Assembly: GCA_023438115.1 (NCBI GenBank)
Contig: JAEZEB010000050.1
Location: 1-7,175 of the forward strand
Length of the DNA stretch: 7,175 bases
Direction of reading: 5' to 3'
From: Pseudomonadota bacterium
Lineage (GTDB): Bacteria; Pseudomonadota; Gammaproteobacteria; Burkholderiales; Burkholderiaceae_C
Part shown: in pieces, positions 1 through 5,994 of the stretch
How positions within the stretch are numbered: the first letter of the stretch is position 1
How the letters are laid out: each line of letters starts with the position of its first letter
Translations under genes and position numbers: made by a program
Notes under the pieces: model-generated
Database searches by the model: none
Seen by the model: the letters and a program-made list of their open reading frames with translations, nothing else
What the model was told of the DNA's origin: nothing

Positions 1-2228
1 TGCGCGACGCGGCCGTCTTCAAGCGCCAGCTCGCGCGGCTGGCCGCGCGCCACGACTGGCTGGCGCGGTGGGTCGCCTCCTGCGTGCAACGTCTCAACGG
101 CACGCCGGGCGAGCCCGCCAGCTTCGATGCGCTGGAGCAGCTGATCGCCGCGCAGGCCTATCGGCTGGCCGACTGGCGCGTGGCCAGCGACGACGTCAAC
201 TACCGCCGCTTCTTCGACGTCAACACGCTCGCGGGCCTGCGCATGGAGCGGCGCGAGGTCTTCGAGGCGACGCACCGCAAGGTGCTGCACTGGCTGCAGG
301 AGGGCATGCTCACGGGCCTGCGCATCGACCACCCCGACGGCCTGAGCGATCCGCAGGCCTACTTCGAGACGCTGCAGCAGCGCTACGCGGCGCAGGCCGA
401 AGCGGGAGGCCAGCCGCCGCGCGCGCTGTACCTGGTGGTGGAGAAGATCCAGGCCGAACACGAGTCGCTGCCGGAAGACTGGCCCGTGCACGGCGACACC
501 GGCTACCGCTTCGGCAGCCTGGTCAACGAGCTGTTCGTGGAGCCGCGCAACGAGAACGCGATGCTCGCGGCCTACCACGCCTTCACCGACGAGCCGACCG
601 ACCTGGACGCGATCGTCTACGAGTGCAAGAAGCTGATCATCGAGACCTCGCTGTACTCGGAGCTGAACTGGCTGGCGCACTCGCTGTACCGGCTCACGCG
701 CGGCAACCGCCGCCGCTGCGACTTCACGCGCAACCGCCTGCGCGCAGCTCTCACCGAAGTGGCGGCCGCCTTCCCGGTGTACCGCACCTACCTGCGCGTG
801 GACGAGGCCCCCACCGAGATGGACCGCCGCCACATCGACTGGGCGATCGCGGCCGCCGAGCGGCGCCTGGGCATGTCGGAATCCACGGTGCTGCAGCACC
901 TGCGCGAGGTGCTGCTGGGAGAAGGCGAGGCGGCGAACCTGCCGCTGGCCGGACGCCGGCGCTTCCTGGCACGCTGGCAGCAGTTCACCGCGCCGGTCAT
1001 GGCCAAGGCGGTGGAAGACACGGCGTTCTATCGCTACCTGCCACTCGTCTCGCTCAACGAGGTGGGCGCGGAGCCGCGCAGCTTCGGGCTCTCCGTCGCG
1101 GCCTTCCACTACACCAACGCCACGCGCCAGCGGCATCGGCCGCACTGCCTGCTGGGGACGTCCACGCATGACAGCAAGCGCGGCGAGGACCTGCGCGCGC
1201 GCATCAACGTGCTGTCGGAGATGCCGCGCCTGTGGGAAGACACCTTGCTGCGCCTCTCGGGCTGGGCGCAGCTGTACCTCACGCGCATGCCCAAGGAGAA
1301 CTGGCCGGGCAACAACGACATCTGGCTGCTGTTCCAGACGCTGGTGGGCCTGTGGCCGGCGAAGACGCCCGACGATGCGCAGCGCGAGGACCTGCGCGCG
1401 CGCGTGCAGGCCTACATGCGCAAGGCGATCCGGGAGGCCAAGCTGCACACCAGCTGGGTCTGCCCGGACGGCGGCTACGAGGACGCGGTGGAGCGCTACG
1501 TCGACGGCGTGCTGCGCGCCGGGCCCAGCCCCTTCGCCGACGAACTGCAGAAGCTCACCGCGCGCATCGCGCCCTTCGGCTTCCGCAACAGCCTCGCGCA
1601 GGTGGCGCTGAAGTTCACGGCGCCCGGCGTGCCCGACGTGTACCAGGGCTGCGAGCAGTGGAACTTCAGCCTGGTCGATCCCGACAATCGCCGGCCGGTG
1701 GACTATGCGGCCCTCTTCGCGAGCCTGGAGGGCCTGATGGCCCTGTACGGCGACGACGGCACGCCCTCCGAATCCGACTGGAACGCGCTGTGGCGCGACG
1801 CGGCGGACGGCCGCATCAAGCAGCTGGTCACCTGGCGACTGCTGGCCCTGCGCCGCGAACGCCGCATGCTGTTCCGCAACGGCGGCTACGCGGCCCTTTC
1901 GGTGGAGGGCGCCGCGGAGGAACACGCCCTCGCCTTCCTGCGCATGCACGAAGGCGAAGCGGTGCTCGTGATCGCCGCCCGGCTCACGTGGACGCTCTGC
2001 GAAGGCGACGACGCGCGCTGGTCGCCCACGCTCTGGGCCGACACGCGCATCACCGACCTGGACGTGGCGCGCGAGCGAGGCTTCCGCCGCTGGCGCAACT
2101 GGCTCACCGGGGCGGTCGCCACCCTGCCCGCCGACGGCGATCCGGCGCTGGCGCTGCAGGATCTCTTCGCCGGCGCCGGCGGCTTGCCTTTCCTGGTTCT
2201 GGTCTCCGACGCGGAGGACGGCGCATGA
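1..2228 (+). CDS. treY: Malto-oligosyltrehalose synthase (TreY), 5' end missing
   Basis: TreY is a GH13-family enzyme that intramolecularly rearranges the reducing-end alpha-1,4 bond of a maltodextrin to alpha,alpha-1,1, making a maltooligosyl-trehalose that TreZ then cleaves to trehalose in the cytoplasm. The reading frame is open from base 3 to the TGA at 2226-2228 (741 residues) and continues upstream off the window; the GTG at 84 is internal, because typical TreY sequence (VNYRRFFDVNTLAGLRME) is already under way and no stop precedes it. Three GH13 catalytic motifs are visible: GLRIDHPDGL with the nucleophile Asp at 327-329, VVEKI with the acid/base Glu at 441-443, and TSTHDSKRGED with the transition-state Asp at 1170-1172. 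FRNSLAQVALKFTAPGVPDVYQG near 1582 is also TreY-like. GH13 region I lies outside the window, so at least about 120 N-terminal residues are missing. In some Burkholderiales treY is fused to malQ; that cannot be judged here. It overlaps glgA by 4 bases. Confidence 0.96.
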   Translation, partial: RDAAVFKRQLARLAARHDWLARWVASCVQRLNGTPGEPASFDALEQLIAAQAYRLADWRVASDDVNYRRFFDVNTLAGLRMERREVFEATHRKVLHWLQEGMLTGLRIDHPDGLSDPQAYFETLQQRYAAQAEAGGQPPRALYLVVEKIQAEHESLPEDWPVHGDTGYRFGSLVNELFVEPRNENAMLAAYHAFTDEPTDLDAIVYECKKLIIETSLYSELNWLAHSLYRLTRGNRRRCDFTRNRLRAALTEVAAAFPVYRTYLRVDEAPTEMDRRHIDWAIAAAERRLGMSESTVLQHLREVLLGEGEAANLPLAGRRRFLARWQQFTAPVMAKAVEDTAFYRYLPLVSLNEVGAEPRSFGLSVAAFHYTNATRQRHRPHCLLGTSTHDSKRGEDLRARINVLSEMPRLWEDTLLRLSGWAQLYLTRMPKENWPGNNDIWLLFQTLVGLWPAKTPDDAQREDLRARVQAYMRKAIREAKLHTSWVCPDGGYEDAVERYVDGVLRAGPSPFADELQKLTARIAPFGFRNSLAQVALKFTAPGVPDVYQGCEQWNFSLVDPDNRRPVDYAALFASLEGLMALYGDDGTPSESDWNALWRDAADGRIKQLVTWRLLALRRERRMLFRNGGYAALSVEGAAEEHALAFLRMHEGEAVLVIAARLTWTLCEGDDARWSPTLWADTRITDLDVARERGFRRWRNWLTGAVATLPADGDPALALQDLFAGAGGLPFLVLVSDAEDGA
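2213..2218 (+). promoter_or_regulatory. Ribosome binding site of glgA inside the treY 3' end
   Basis: GGAGGA lies 6 bases before the ATG at 2225, within the last codons of treY. It fixes the glgA start, although the frame stays open for over 300 codons further upstream. With the ATGA stop/start overlap it indicates translational coupling of glgA to treY. Confidence 0.85.
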
Positions 2229-3715
2229 AGATCCTGTTCGCCACACCCGAGTGCGCGCCCTACGTGAAGACCGGGGGCCTGGGCGACGTCAGCGCCGCCT
2301 TGCCGGCGACGCTGGCCGCGCTGGGACACGACGTGCACATCCTGCTGCCGGCGTACCGCGGCATGAAGGTTTCCGGCGAGATCGGCGACGGCGTGGAGCT
2401 GCCGCCTTACGGCCCCTGGCCCGCCGCGCAGCTCGTGCCGGTGAAGCTCGCCAACGGCGTGACGCTGCTGCTGCTCGCCTGCCCCGCGCTGTACCAGCGG
2501 CCTGGCGGTCCCTACGTGGACGCGAGCGGCCAGGACTACCACGACAACGTCATGCGCTTCGGCATGCTGTCGCGGGTGGCCGCGCTGTTGGGCACCGTGC
2601 ATTCGCCGCTGCGCGGCTGGGTCGCCGACGTCGTGCATGCCAATGACTGGCCTTGCGGGCTCGCGCCGCTGTACCTCGCACAGCACCGCCTCGTCAGCCC
2701 GCGGGACAAGACCGCGGGCAGCGTGCTCACCATCCACAACCTCGCGTTCCAGGGCGTGTTCCCCATGGACACCGCCGACCTGCTGGGCGTGCCGCCGCAG
2801 TGGCGCGGCATGGACGGCGTGGAGTTCTGGGGCCGGCTGTCGATGCTGAAGGCGGGCATCCAGTTCGCCGAGGCGATCACCACCGTCAGTCCCACCTATG
2901 CGCGCGAGATCCAGACCGTGGCGCACGGCGTGGGCTTCGACGGCATCCTGCGTGCGCGCGCCACGCGCCTGCACGGCATCCTGAACGGGATCGACAAGGC
3001 GCAATGGAATCCGGCGAGCGATCCATTGCTCCCGGTGCACTTCGGCACGGACAACCTGGCAGGCAAGGCGAGCTGCAAGAAGGCCTTGCAGGCGCGCCTG
3101 GGCCTGCCCACCGATTCCAGGGCGATGCTGTTCGCGATGGTCAGCCGCCTCACGGAGCAGAAAGGCGTGGACCTCGTGCTGGGCGCGTTGCAGCGCATCG
3201 TGGCCGGCGGCGGGCAGCTGGTGGTGCTGGGCACCGGCGCGCCCGCGCTGCAGGAGGCGCTGCGCGAAGCGGCGCAAAAGCATCCAAAGAACGTCGCCGT
3301 GACGGTGGGCTTCGACGAAGGCCTGGCCCACCTGATCGAGGCGGGCGCGGACGTTTTCCTGATGCCCTCGCGCTTCGAGCCCTGCGGCCTGAACCAGATG
3401 TACAGCCAGGCCTACGGCACGCCGCCCATCGTGGGACCGGTCGGCGGGCTGCTGGATTCCGTCACCGACGCCAGCGCCGACCCGGCCAACGGCACGGGCT
3501 TCGTCATGACGGGCTGCGACGCCGAAGGACTGGACGACGCCATCGCCCGCGCGATGCGCCTGTGGCGCGAGCCGCAGCAGTGGCGCCGCATCCAGTCGAA
3601 CGGCATGGCGCGCGACTTCGGCTGGGAAGACAGCGCGCTGCGGTACGTGGAGCTCTACGAGCGCGCGGCGCTCGAAGCGGCGCAGGCGAGCGCGCCCGGC
3701 CTCACGCCGCCGTGA
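2225..3715 (+). CDS. glgA: Glycogen synthase (ADP-glucose type, GT5)
   Basis: GlgA transfers glucose from ADP-glucose to the non-reducing end of an alpha-1,4-glucan in the cytoplasm. The 496-residue product has the usual length for bacterial GlgA (about 480-500). The start is set by the ATGA overlap with treY, the GGAGGA site and the typical N-terminus MKILFATPECAPYVKTGGLGDV, whose Lys15 in KTGGL is the ADP-glucose contact known from E. coli. Other family motifs in order are HANDW (138-142; the ND form replaces HD and is also known in plant starch synthases), TIHNLAFQG, TTVSPTYAREI, GILNGID, SRLTEQKGVDL and SRFEPCGLNQMYSQAYGTPP with catalytic Glu385, followed by VGGLLDSV. Both Rossmann-like halves are intact with no frameshift. 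It is probably co-transcribed with treY, so glucan synthesis and trehalose formation are made together. Its last 14 bases overlap the convergent LysR gene. Confidence 0.97.
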   Translation: MKILFATPECAPYVKTGGLGDVSAALPATLAALGHDVHILLPAYRGMKVSGEIGDGVELPPYGPWPAAQLVPVKLANGVTLLLLACPALYQRPGGPYVDASGQDYHDNVMRFGMLSRVAALLGTVHSPLRGWVADVVHANDWPCGLAPLYLAQHRLVSPRDKTAGSVLTIHNLAFQGVFPMDTADLLGVPPQWRGMDGVEFWGRLSMLKAGIQFAEAITTVSPTYAREIQTVAHGVGFDGILRARATRLHGILNGIDKAQWNPASDPLLPVHFGTDNLAGKASCKKALQARLGLPTDSRAMLFAMVSRLTEQKGVDLVLGALQRIVAGGGQLVVLGTGAPALQEALREAAQKHPKNVAVTVGFDEGLAHLIEAGADVFLMPSRFEPCGLNQMYSQAYGTPPIVGPVGGLLDSVTDASADPANGTGFVMTGCDAEGLDDAIARAMRLWREPQQWRRIQSNGMARDFGWEDSALRYVELYERAALEAAQASAPGLTPP

Positions 3716-4616
3716 CGATGCCTTCGCCCAGCACGTTCTCGCCCAGGAAATCGAGGAAGCGCCGCACCGCCGGCACCATGCCCCGGCGGGAGGGAAACAC
3801 CGCGAGCACCATGCCGGTCCGCGGCGCCCAGCCGGGGAGCACCTCCACCAGCTCGCCGCGCTGCAGTTCGTGCACGCACATGTAGGAGGGCAGCACCGTC
3901 ATTCCGGTGCCTTGCACCGCGGCGTACTTCAGCGTCAGCAAGTCGTCCGCCGCGTACACAGGATGGTGCTGCAGCGCGAAGGCCTGCTCGCGCGGACCCA
4001 GCAGGTGCCAGCGCGCGCGGCCGTCGGCCGCATTCATCGCCACGGTCGGCAGGCGATGCAGGTCCTCGGGCGTCGCGGGCGCACCGAAGCGCTGCAGCAG
4101 TTGCGGGCTCGCGACCAGCAGGCCCCGCGTCGGGCCCAGGTTCTTCATCACCAGGCTGCCGCCGTCCTCGAGGCGGTAGCGCACGCGCAGCGCCACGTCC
4201 ACGCCTTCCTGCACGAGGTCGACGACGCGATTGGTCACCTGCATGTCGATGCGCACCTGCGGATGGTCGGCGAGAAAGCGGGGCAGCAAGGGGCCGAGGA
4301 CGGACTGCGCCAGCGTGACCGGACAGGTGACGCGCACCGTGCCGCGCGGCTCCGTGCGCACCTGGGCCACGGCCTCGTCGGCCGCCTCGGCCTGCTCGCG
4401 CATCGCGACGCAATGGCGGTGGTAGACCTCGCCGGCCTGCGTCAGCGACAGCTTGCGCGTGGTGCGCTGGAGCAGCCGCACGCCCAGCCGCGTCTCCAGA
4501 TCCGCCACGCGCCGCGAAAGCCGCGATTTCGGGATGTGCAGCGCGCGGCCCGCGGCCGCGAAACCGCCGCGGTCCACGACCTCGGCGAAGAAGAGCATGT
4601 CGTTCAGGTCCTGCAT
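3702..4616 (-). CDS. LysR-family transcriptional regulator, probable regulator of azoR
   Basis: This 304-residue protein has the standard LysR-type length and layout. Residues about 5-64 form the N-terminal winged helix-turn-helix (AEVVDRGGFAAAGRALHIPK, then SRLSRRVADLETRLGVRLLQ and RTTRKLSLTQAG), followed by a linker helix and, from about residue 91 (GTVRVTCPVTLAQ), a periplasmic-binding-protein-like effector domain to the C-terminus (IDMQVTNRVVDLVQEGVDVALR, MTVLPSYM). The ligand is not predictable. No in-frame start exists upstream before a TAA at 4659-4661, so the ATG at 4614-4616 is secure; the only Shine-Dalgarno is a weak GGAA 5 bases away. It is divergent from azoR, the classical arrangement for a LysR regulator and its target; activation or repression of azoR in response to quinones, azo compounds or electrophiles is inferred from that. 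A promoter and palindrome suggest negative autoregulation. Its 3' end overlaps convergent glgA. Confidence 0.94.
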   Translation of the reverse strand: MQDLNDMLFFAEVVDRGGFAAAGRALHIPKSRLSRRVADLETRLGVRLLQRTTRKLSLTQAGEVYHRHCVAMREQAEAADEAVAQVRTEPRGTVRVTCPVTLAQSVLGPLLPRFLADHPQVRIDMQVTNRVVDLVQEGVDVALRVRYRLEDGGSLVMKNLGPTRGLLVASPQLLQRFGAPATPEDLHRLPTVAMNAADGRARWHLLGPREQAFALQHHPVYAADDLLTLKYAAVQGTGMTVLPSYMCVHELQRGELVEVLPGWAPRTGMVLAVFPSRRGMVPAVRRFLDFLGENVLGEGIVTAA

Positions 4617-4640
4617 GATCGTTCCATGGATGGAACAATC
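4617..4640. promoter_or_regulatory. 24-base near-perfect palindrome, probable LysR operator
   Basis: The arms are GATCGTTCCAT (4617-4627) and ATGGAACAATC (4630-4640), separated by GG. Ten of eleven arm positions pair; the core GTTCCAT/ATGGAAC is perfect over 7 bases. It contains T-N11-A and T-N12-A spacings, the loose signature of LysR-type binding sites. It touches the regulator's start codon and overlaps the predicted -10 box and transcription start of that gene, so a bound regulator would block its own transcription. The palindrome is seen directly; the operator role is inferred. Confidence 0.65.
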
Positions 4641-4671
4641 TAACCCGGAATTGCGGTCTTATCAAAGATTG
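4636..4671. repeat. Spaced inverted repeat CAATCT/AGATTG in the lysR-azoR gap
   Basis: CAATCT (4636-4641) and AGATTG (4666-4671) are exact 6-base inverted copies whose centres are 30 bases apart, about three helical turns. The left copy overlaps the right arm of the larger palindrome; between them lies a 12-base near-palindrome CCGGAATTGCGG (4645-4656, one mismatched pair). They could be accessory regulator contacts, but short repeats like this also arise by chance. Confidence 0.25.
4637..4665 (-). promoter_or_regulatory. Predicted sigma70-like promoter of the LysR gene
   Basis: Read on the minus strand there is TTGATA (-35, 4660-4665; 5 of 6 to TTGACA), a 17-base spacer and TAGATT (-10, 4637-4642; 4 of 6 to TATAAT). 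Transcription would begin near 4630, leaving a leader of about 15 bases that keeps the weak GGAA ribosome site. The -10 box overlaps the palindrome at 4617-4640. No comparably good promoter is visible for azoR on the other strand, which fits activator-dependent expression of azoR. Confidence 0.5.
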
Positions 4672-4707
4672 GACTCGCCCGCACATTTCATGGGCCAAGA
4701 ACACTCC

Positions 4708-4711
4708 AGGA
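4708..4711 (+). promoter_or_regulatory. Ribosome binding site of azoR
   Basis: AGGA with a 7-base spacer before the ATG at 4719. It supports that start over the upstream ATG at 4690, which is out of frame. Confidence 0.7.
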
Positions 4712-4718
4712 CCCCGCC

Positions 4719-5360
4719 ATGAAACTGCTGCACATCGATTCCAGCCCGCTCGCCACCAACTCCGCCTCGCGCGCCCTCACGCGCGAGGCCGTCACGCAGT
4801 GGCAGGCCGCCCACCCCGGCACCACCGTCGAATACCTCGACCTGGTGGCGCAGCCGCCCTCGCACCTGGCGCAGGAGTCGCTGGGTTTCCGGCTGGGCAT
4901 TGCCGCCGACAACCTCACCGAAGCGCAACGGCGCGAGAACGCGCTGTCCGAGCAGCTCGTGAGCCAGTTCCTCGCCGCCGACGTGGTGGTGCTGGGCGCG
5001 CCCATGTACAACTTCTCGATCCCCTCCCAGCTGAAGGCCTGGTTCGACCGCGTGGCGCAGTCCGGGCGCACGTTCCGCTACACGGCCGCCGGCCCGGAGG
5101 GCCTGGCGCGCGGCAAGACCGTGATCGTGGTCTCCACCCGCGGCGGCGCCTACGGCGACGCGTCCGCGATGGACCACCAGGAGAGCTACCTGAAGACGAT
5201 GCTGGGCTTCTTCGGCGTCACGGACATCCGCATCGTGCGGGCCGAAGGCCTCAACATGGGCGAGGCTGCGGCGGCGCAGGGCATGGAAAGCGCGCGCCGC
5301 GCGATCGGCGCGCTGGCCGGCGGCGCCGCCAACGAGGCTGAAGCCGCGCTGCGCGCCTGA
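4719..5360 (+). CDS. azoR: FMN-dependent NAD(P)H azoreductase / quinone reductase (AzoR)
   Basis: AzoR is a cytoplasmic homodimeric flavoenzyme that uses NAD(P)H and FMN for two-electron reduction of quinones and azo compounds, avoiding semiquinone radicals. The 213-residue product is slightly longer than E. coli AzoR (about 200), the excess being an alanine-rich C-terminal tail. Signature segments match: the N-terminal FMN-phosphate loop HIDSSPLATNSASRALT, GAPMYNFSIPSQLKAWFD with the isoalloxazine-contacting MYNF at 96-99, FRYTAAGPEGLARGK at 119-133, the STRGG loop at 139-143, and GFFGVTDIRIVRAEGLN. It is divergently arranged with the LysR gene across 102 bases that hold a palindrome, so control by that regulator is likely. 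It ends 3 bases before the stop codon of the convergent FMN reductase, with no recognisable terminator between. The family assignment is firm; the natural substrate is unknown. Confidence 0.95.
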   Translation: MKLLHIDSSPLATNSASRALTREAVTQWQAAHPGTTVEYLDLVAQPPSHLAQESLGFRLGIAADNLTEAQRRENALSEQLVSQFLAADVVVLGAPMYNFSIPSQLKAWFDRVAQSGRTFRYTAAGPEGLARGKTVIVVSTRGGAYGDASAMDHQESYLKTMLGFFGVTDIRIVRAEGLNMGEAAAAQGMESARRAIGALAGGAANEAEAALRA

Positions 5361-5363
5361 GCT

Positions 5364-5930
5364 TCAACGGTTCGCGGCCTGGTCCGCGTGCTGCTTCACG
5401 AACTCGGCGAAGCGTTCCACGAACTTCCGCAGGAACTGCTTCGTCGAGTCGTCCGAGATGCCGCCGCCCTCGGTGAACAGCCCCTGCCGGTTCTGCAGGA
5501 ACATCTCCGGCTGCCCCAGGGTGGGCATGTCCAGGTAGGCGAGCACGTTGCGCAGGTGCTGCTGCGCCAGCGCCGTGCCGATGGCACCCACCGACATGCC
5601 GATCACCGCGGCCGGCTTGCCGCCCCACGCGCTTTGCCCGTAGGGGCGCGAGGCGTGGTCGATGGCGTTCTTCAGCACGCCCGGGATGGAGCGGTTGTAC
5701 TCGGGCGTCACGAACAGCACGCCCTGCGCCGCGGCGATCTCCGACTTCAGGCGCCGCACCGGCTCGGCCTGCTTGTCGTCGTCGTCCTGGTTGTACAGCG
5801 GCAGGTCGTCGATGCGCAGCGGCACGAACTCCAGTTCCCGCGGCGCCAGCGCGGCGAGGGCGGCCGCCAGCTGCTTGTTGAAGGAGTCGCGGCGCAGGCT
5901 GCCCACGACGACGGCGATGCGGTAGGTCAT
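5364..5930 (-). CDS. NAD(P)H-dependent FMN reductase (ChrR/YieF-like flavoprotein)
   Basis: This 188-residue flavodoxin-like protein belongs to the FMN_red family, whose members reduce FMN, quinones or, in ChrR/YieF, chromate with NAD(P)H, usually as soluble oligomers. Visible hallmarks are the N-terminal phosphate-binding loop VVVGSLRRDSFNKQLA (7-22), LPLYNQDDDD (43-52), the flavin-contacting TPEYNRSIPGVLKNAIDHAS (75-94), and GKPAAVIGMSVGAIG followed by HLRNVLAYLDM (104-135). The order and wording of these motifs follow ChrR/YieF rather than the sulfonate-linked SsuE, which lacks TPEYN. The start is supported by GGAG 7 bases upstream. It lies 64 bases downstream of sbp on the same strand without an obvious terminator, so co-transcription is possible. 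It converges with azoR, another flavodoxin-fold reductase. The exact electron acceptor cannot be told from sequence, so no symbol is given. Confidence 0.92.
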   Translation of the reverse strand: MTYRIAVVVGSLRRDSFNKQLAAALAALAPRELEFVPLRIDDLPLYNQDDDDKQAEPVRRLKSEIAAAQGVLFVTPEYNRSIPGVLKNAIDHASRPYGQSAWGGKPAAVIGMSVGAIGTALAQQHLRNVLAYLDMPTLGQPEMFLQNRQGLFTEGGGISDDSTKQFLRKFVERFAEFVKQHADQAANR

Positions 5931-5932
5931 GA

Positions 5933-5952
5933 CGGTTCTCCGGTGGGAACCG
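5933..5952 (-). promoter_or_regulatory. Short hairpin enclosing the FMN-reductase ribosome binding site
   Basis: On the minus strand CGGTTC and GAACCG form a perfect 6-base stem around an 8-base loop, ending 2 bases before the ATG at 5928-5930. The GGAG Shine-Dalgarno (5938-5941) falls in the loop and first stem base. Such a stem could dampen initiation. The pairing is seen; any role is inferred. Confidence 0.35.
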
Positions 5953-5994
5953 CCATTGTTGGACGCCGGCGCCGCGGGCGGTGTAGTCGCGGTC

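Noticed and set aside
1232..2224. In-frame extension of glgA upstream of 2225, giving an 827-residue product
   Set aside because: The extra 331 residues are an Arg/Ala/Gly-rich shadow of treY. The family N-terminus and a strong ribosome site both fix the start at 2225.
1886..3331. 481-codon open frame on the minus strand across treY and glgA
   Set aside because: It lies antisense to two clearly conserved enzymes, its product is His/Arg/Gln/Ala-rich without recognisable motifs, and GC-rich codon bias commonly leaves such frames open.
2653..3885. 410-codon plus-strand frame through glgA into the LysR gene
   Set aside because: Arg/Gly/Ala-rich shadow of glgA in another frame, with no family motifs.
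3870..4643. 257-codon plus-strand frame antisense to the LysR gene
   Set aside because: His/Arg/Gln-rich composition typical of an antisense shadow; the minus-strand LysR protein has full domain conservation.
4669..4691. TTGGAC as -35 and TTTCAT as -10 for azoR
   Set aside because: The spacing is only about 11 bases and no other pairing with 16-18 bases gives an acceptable -10; no azoR promoter is claimed.
5364..5930. Naming the FMN reductase SsuE or MsuE because of its link with sbp
   Set aside because: The TPEYNRSIPGVLKNAID segment and overall motif order follow ChrR/YieF; SsuE has a different flavin segment. Context alone is not enough.
5931..5994. Rho-independent terminator between sbp and the FMN reductase
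   Set aside because: GC-rich stems are present but no T-run follows on the minus strand; the clearest stem lies over the reductase ribosome site instead.
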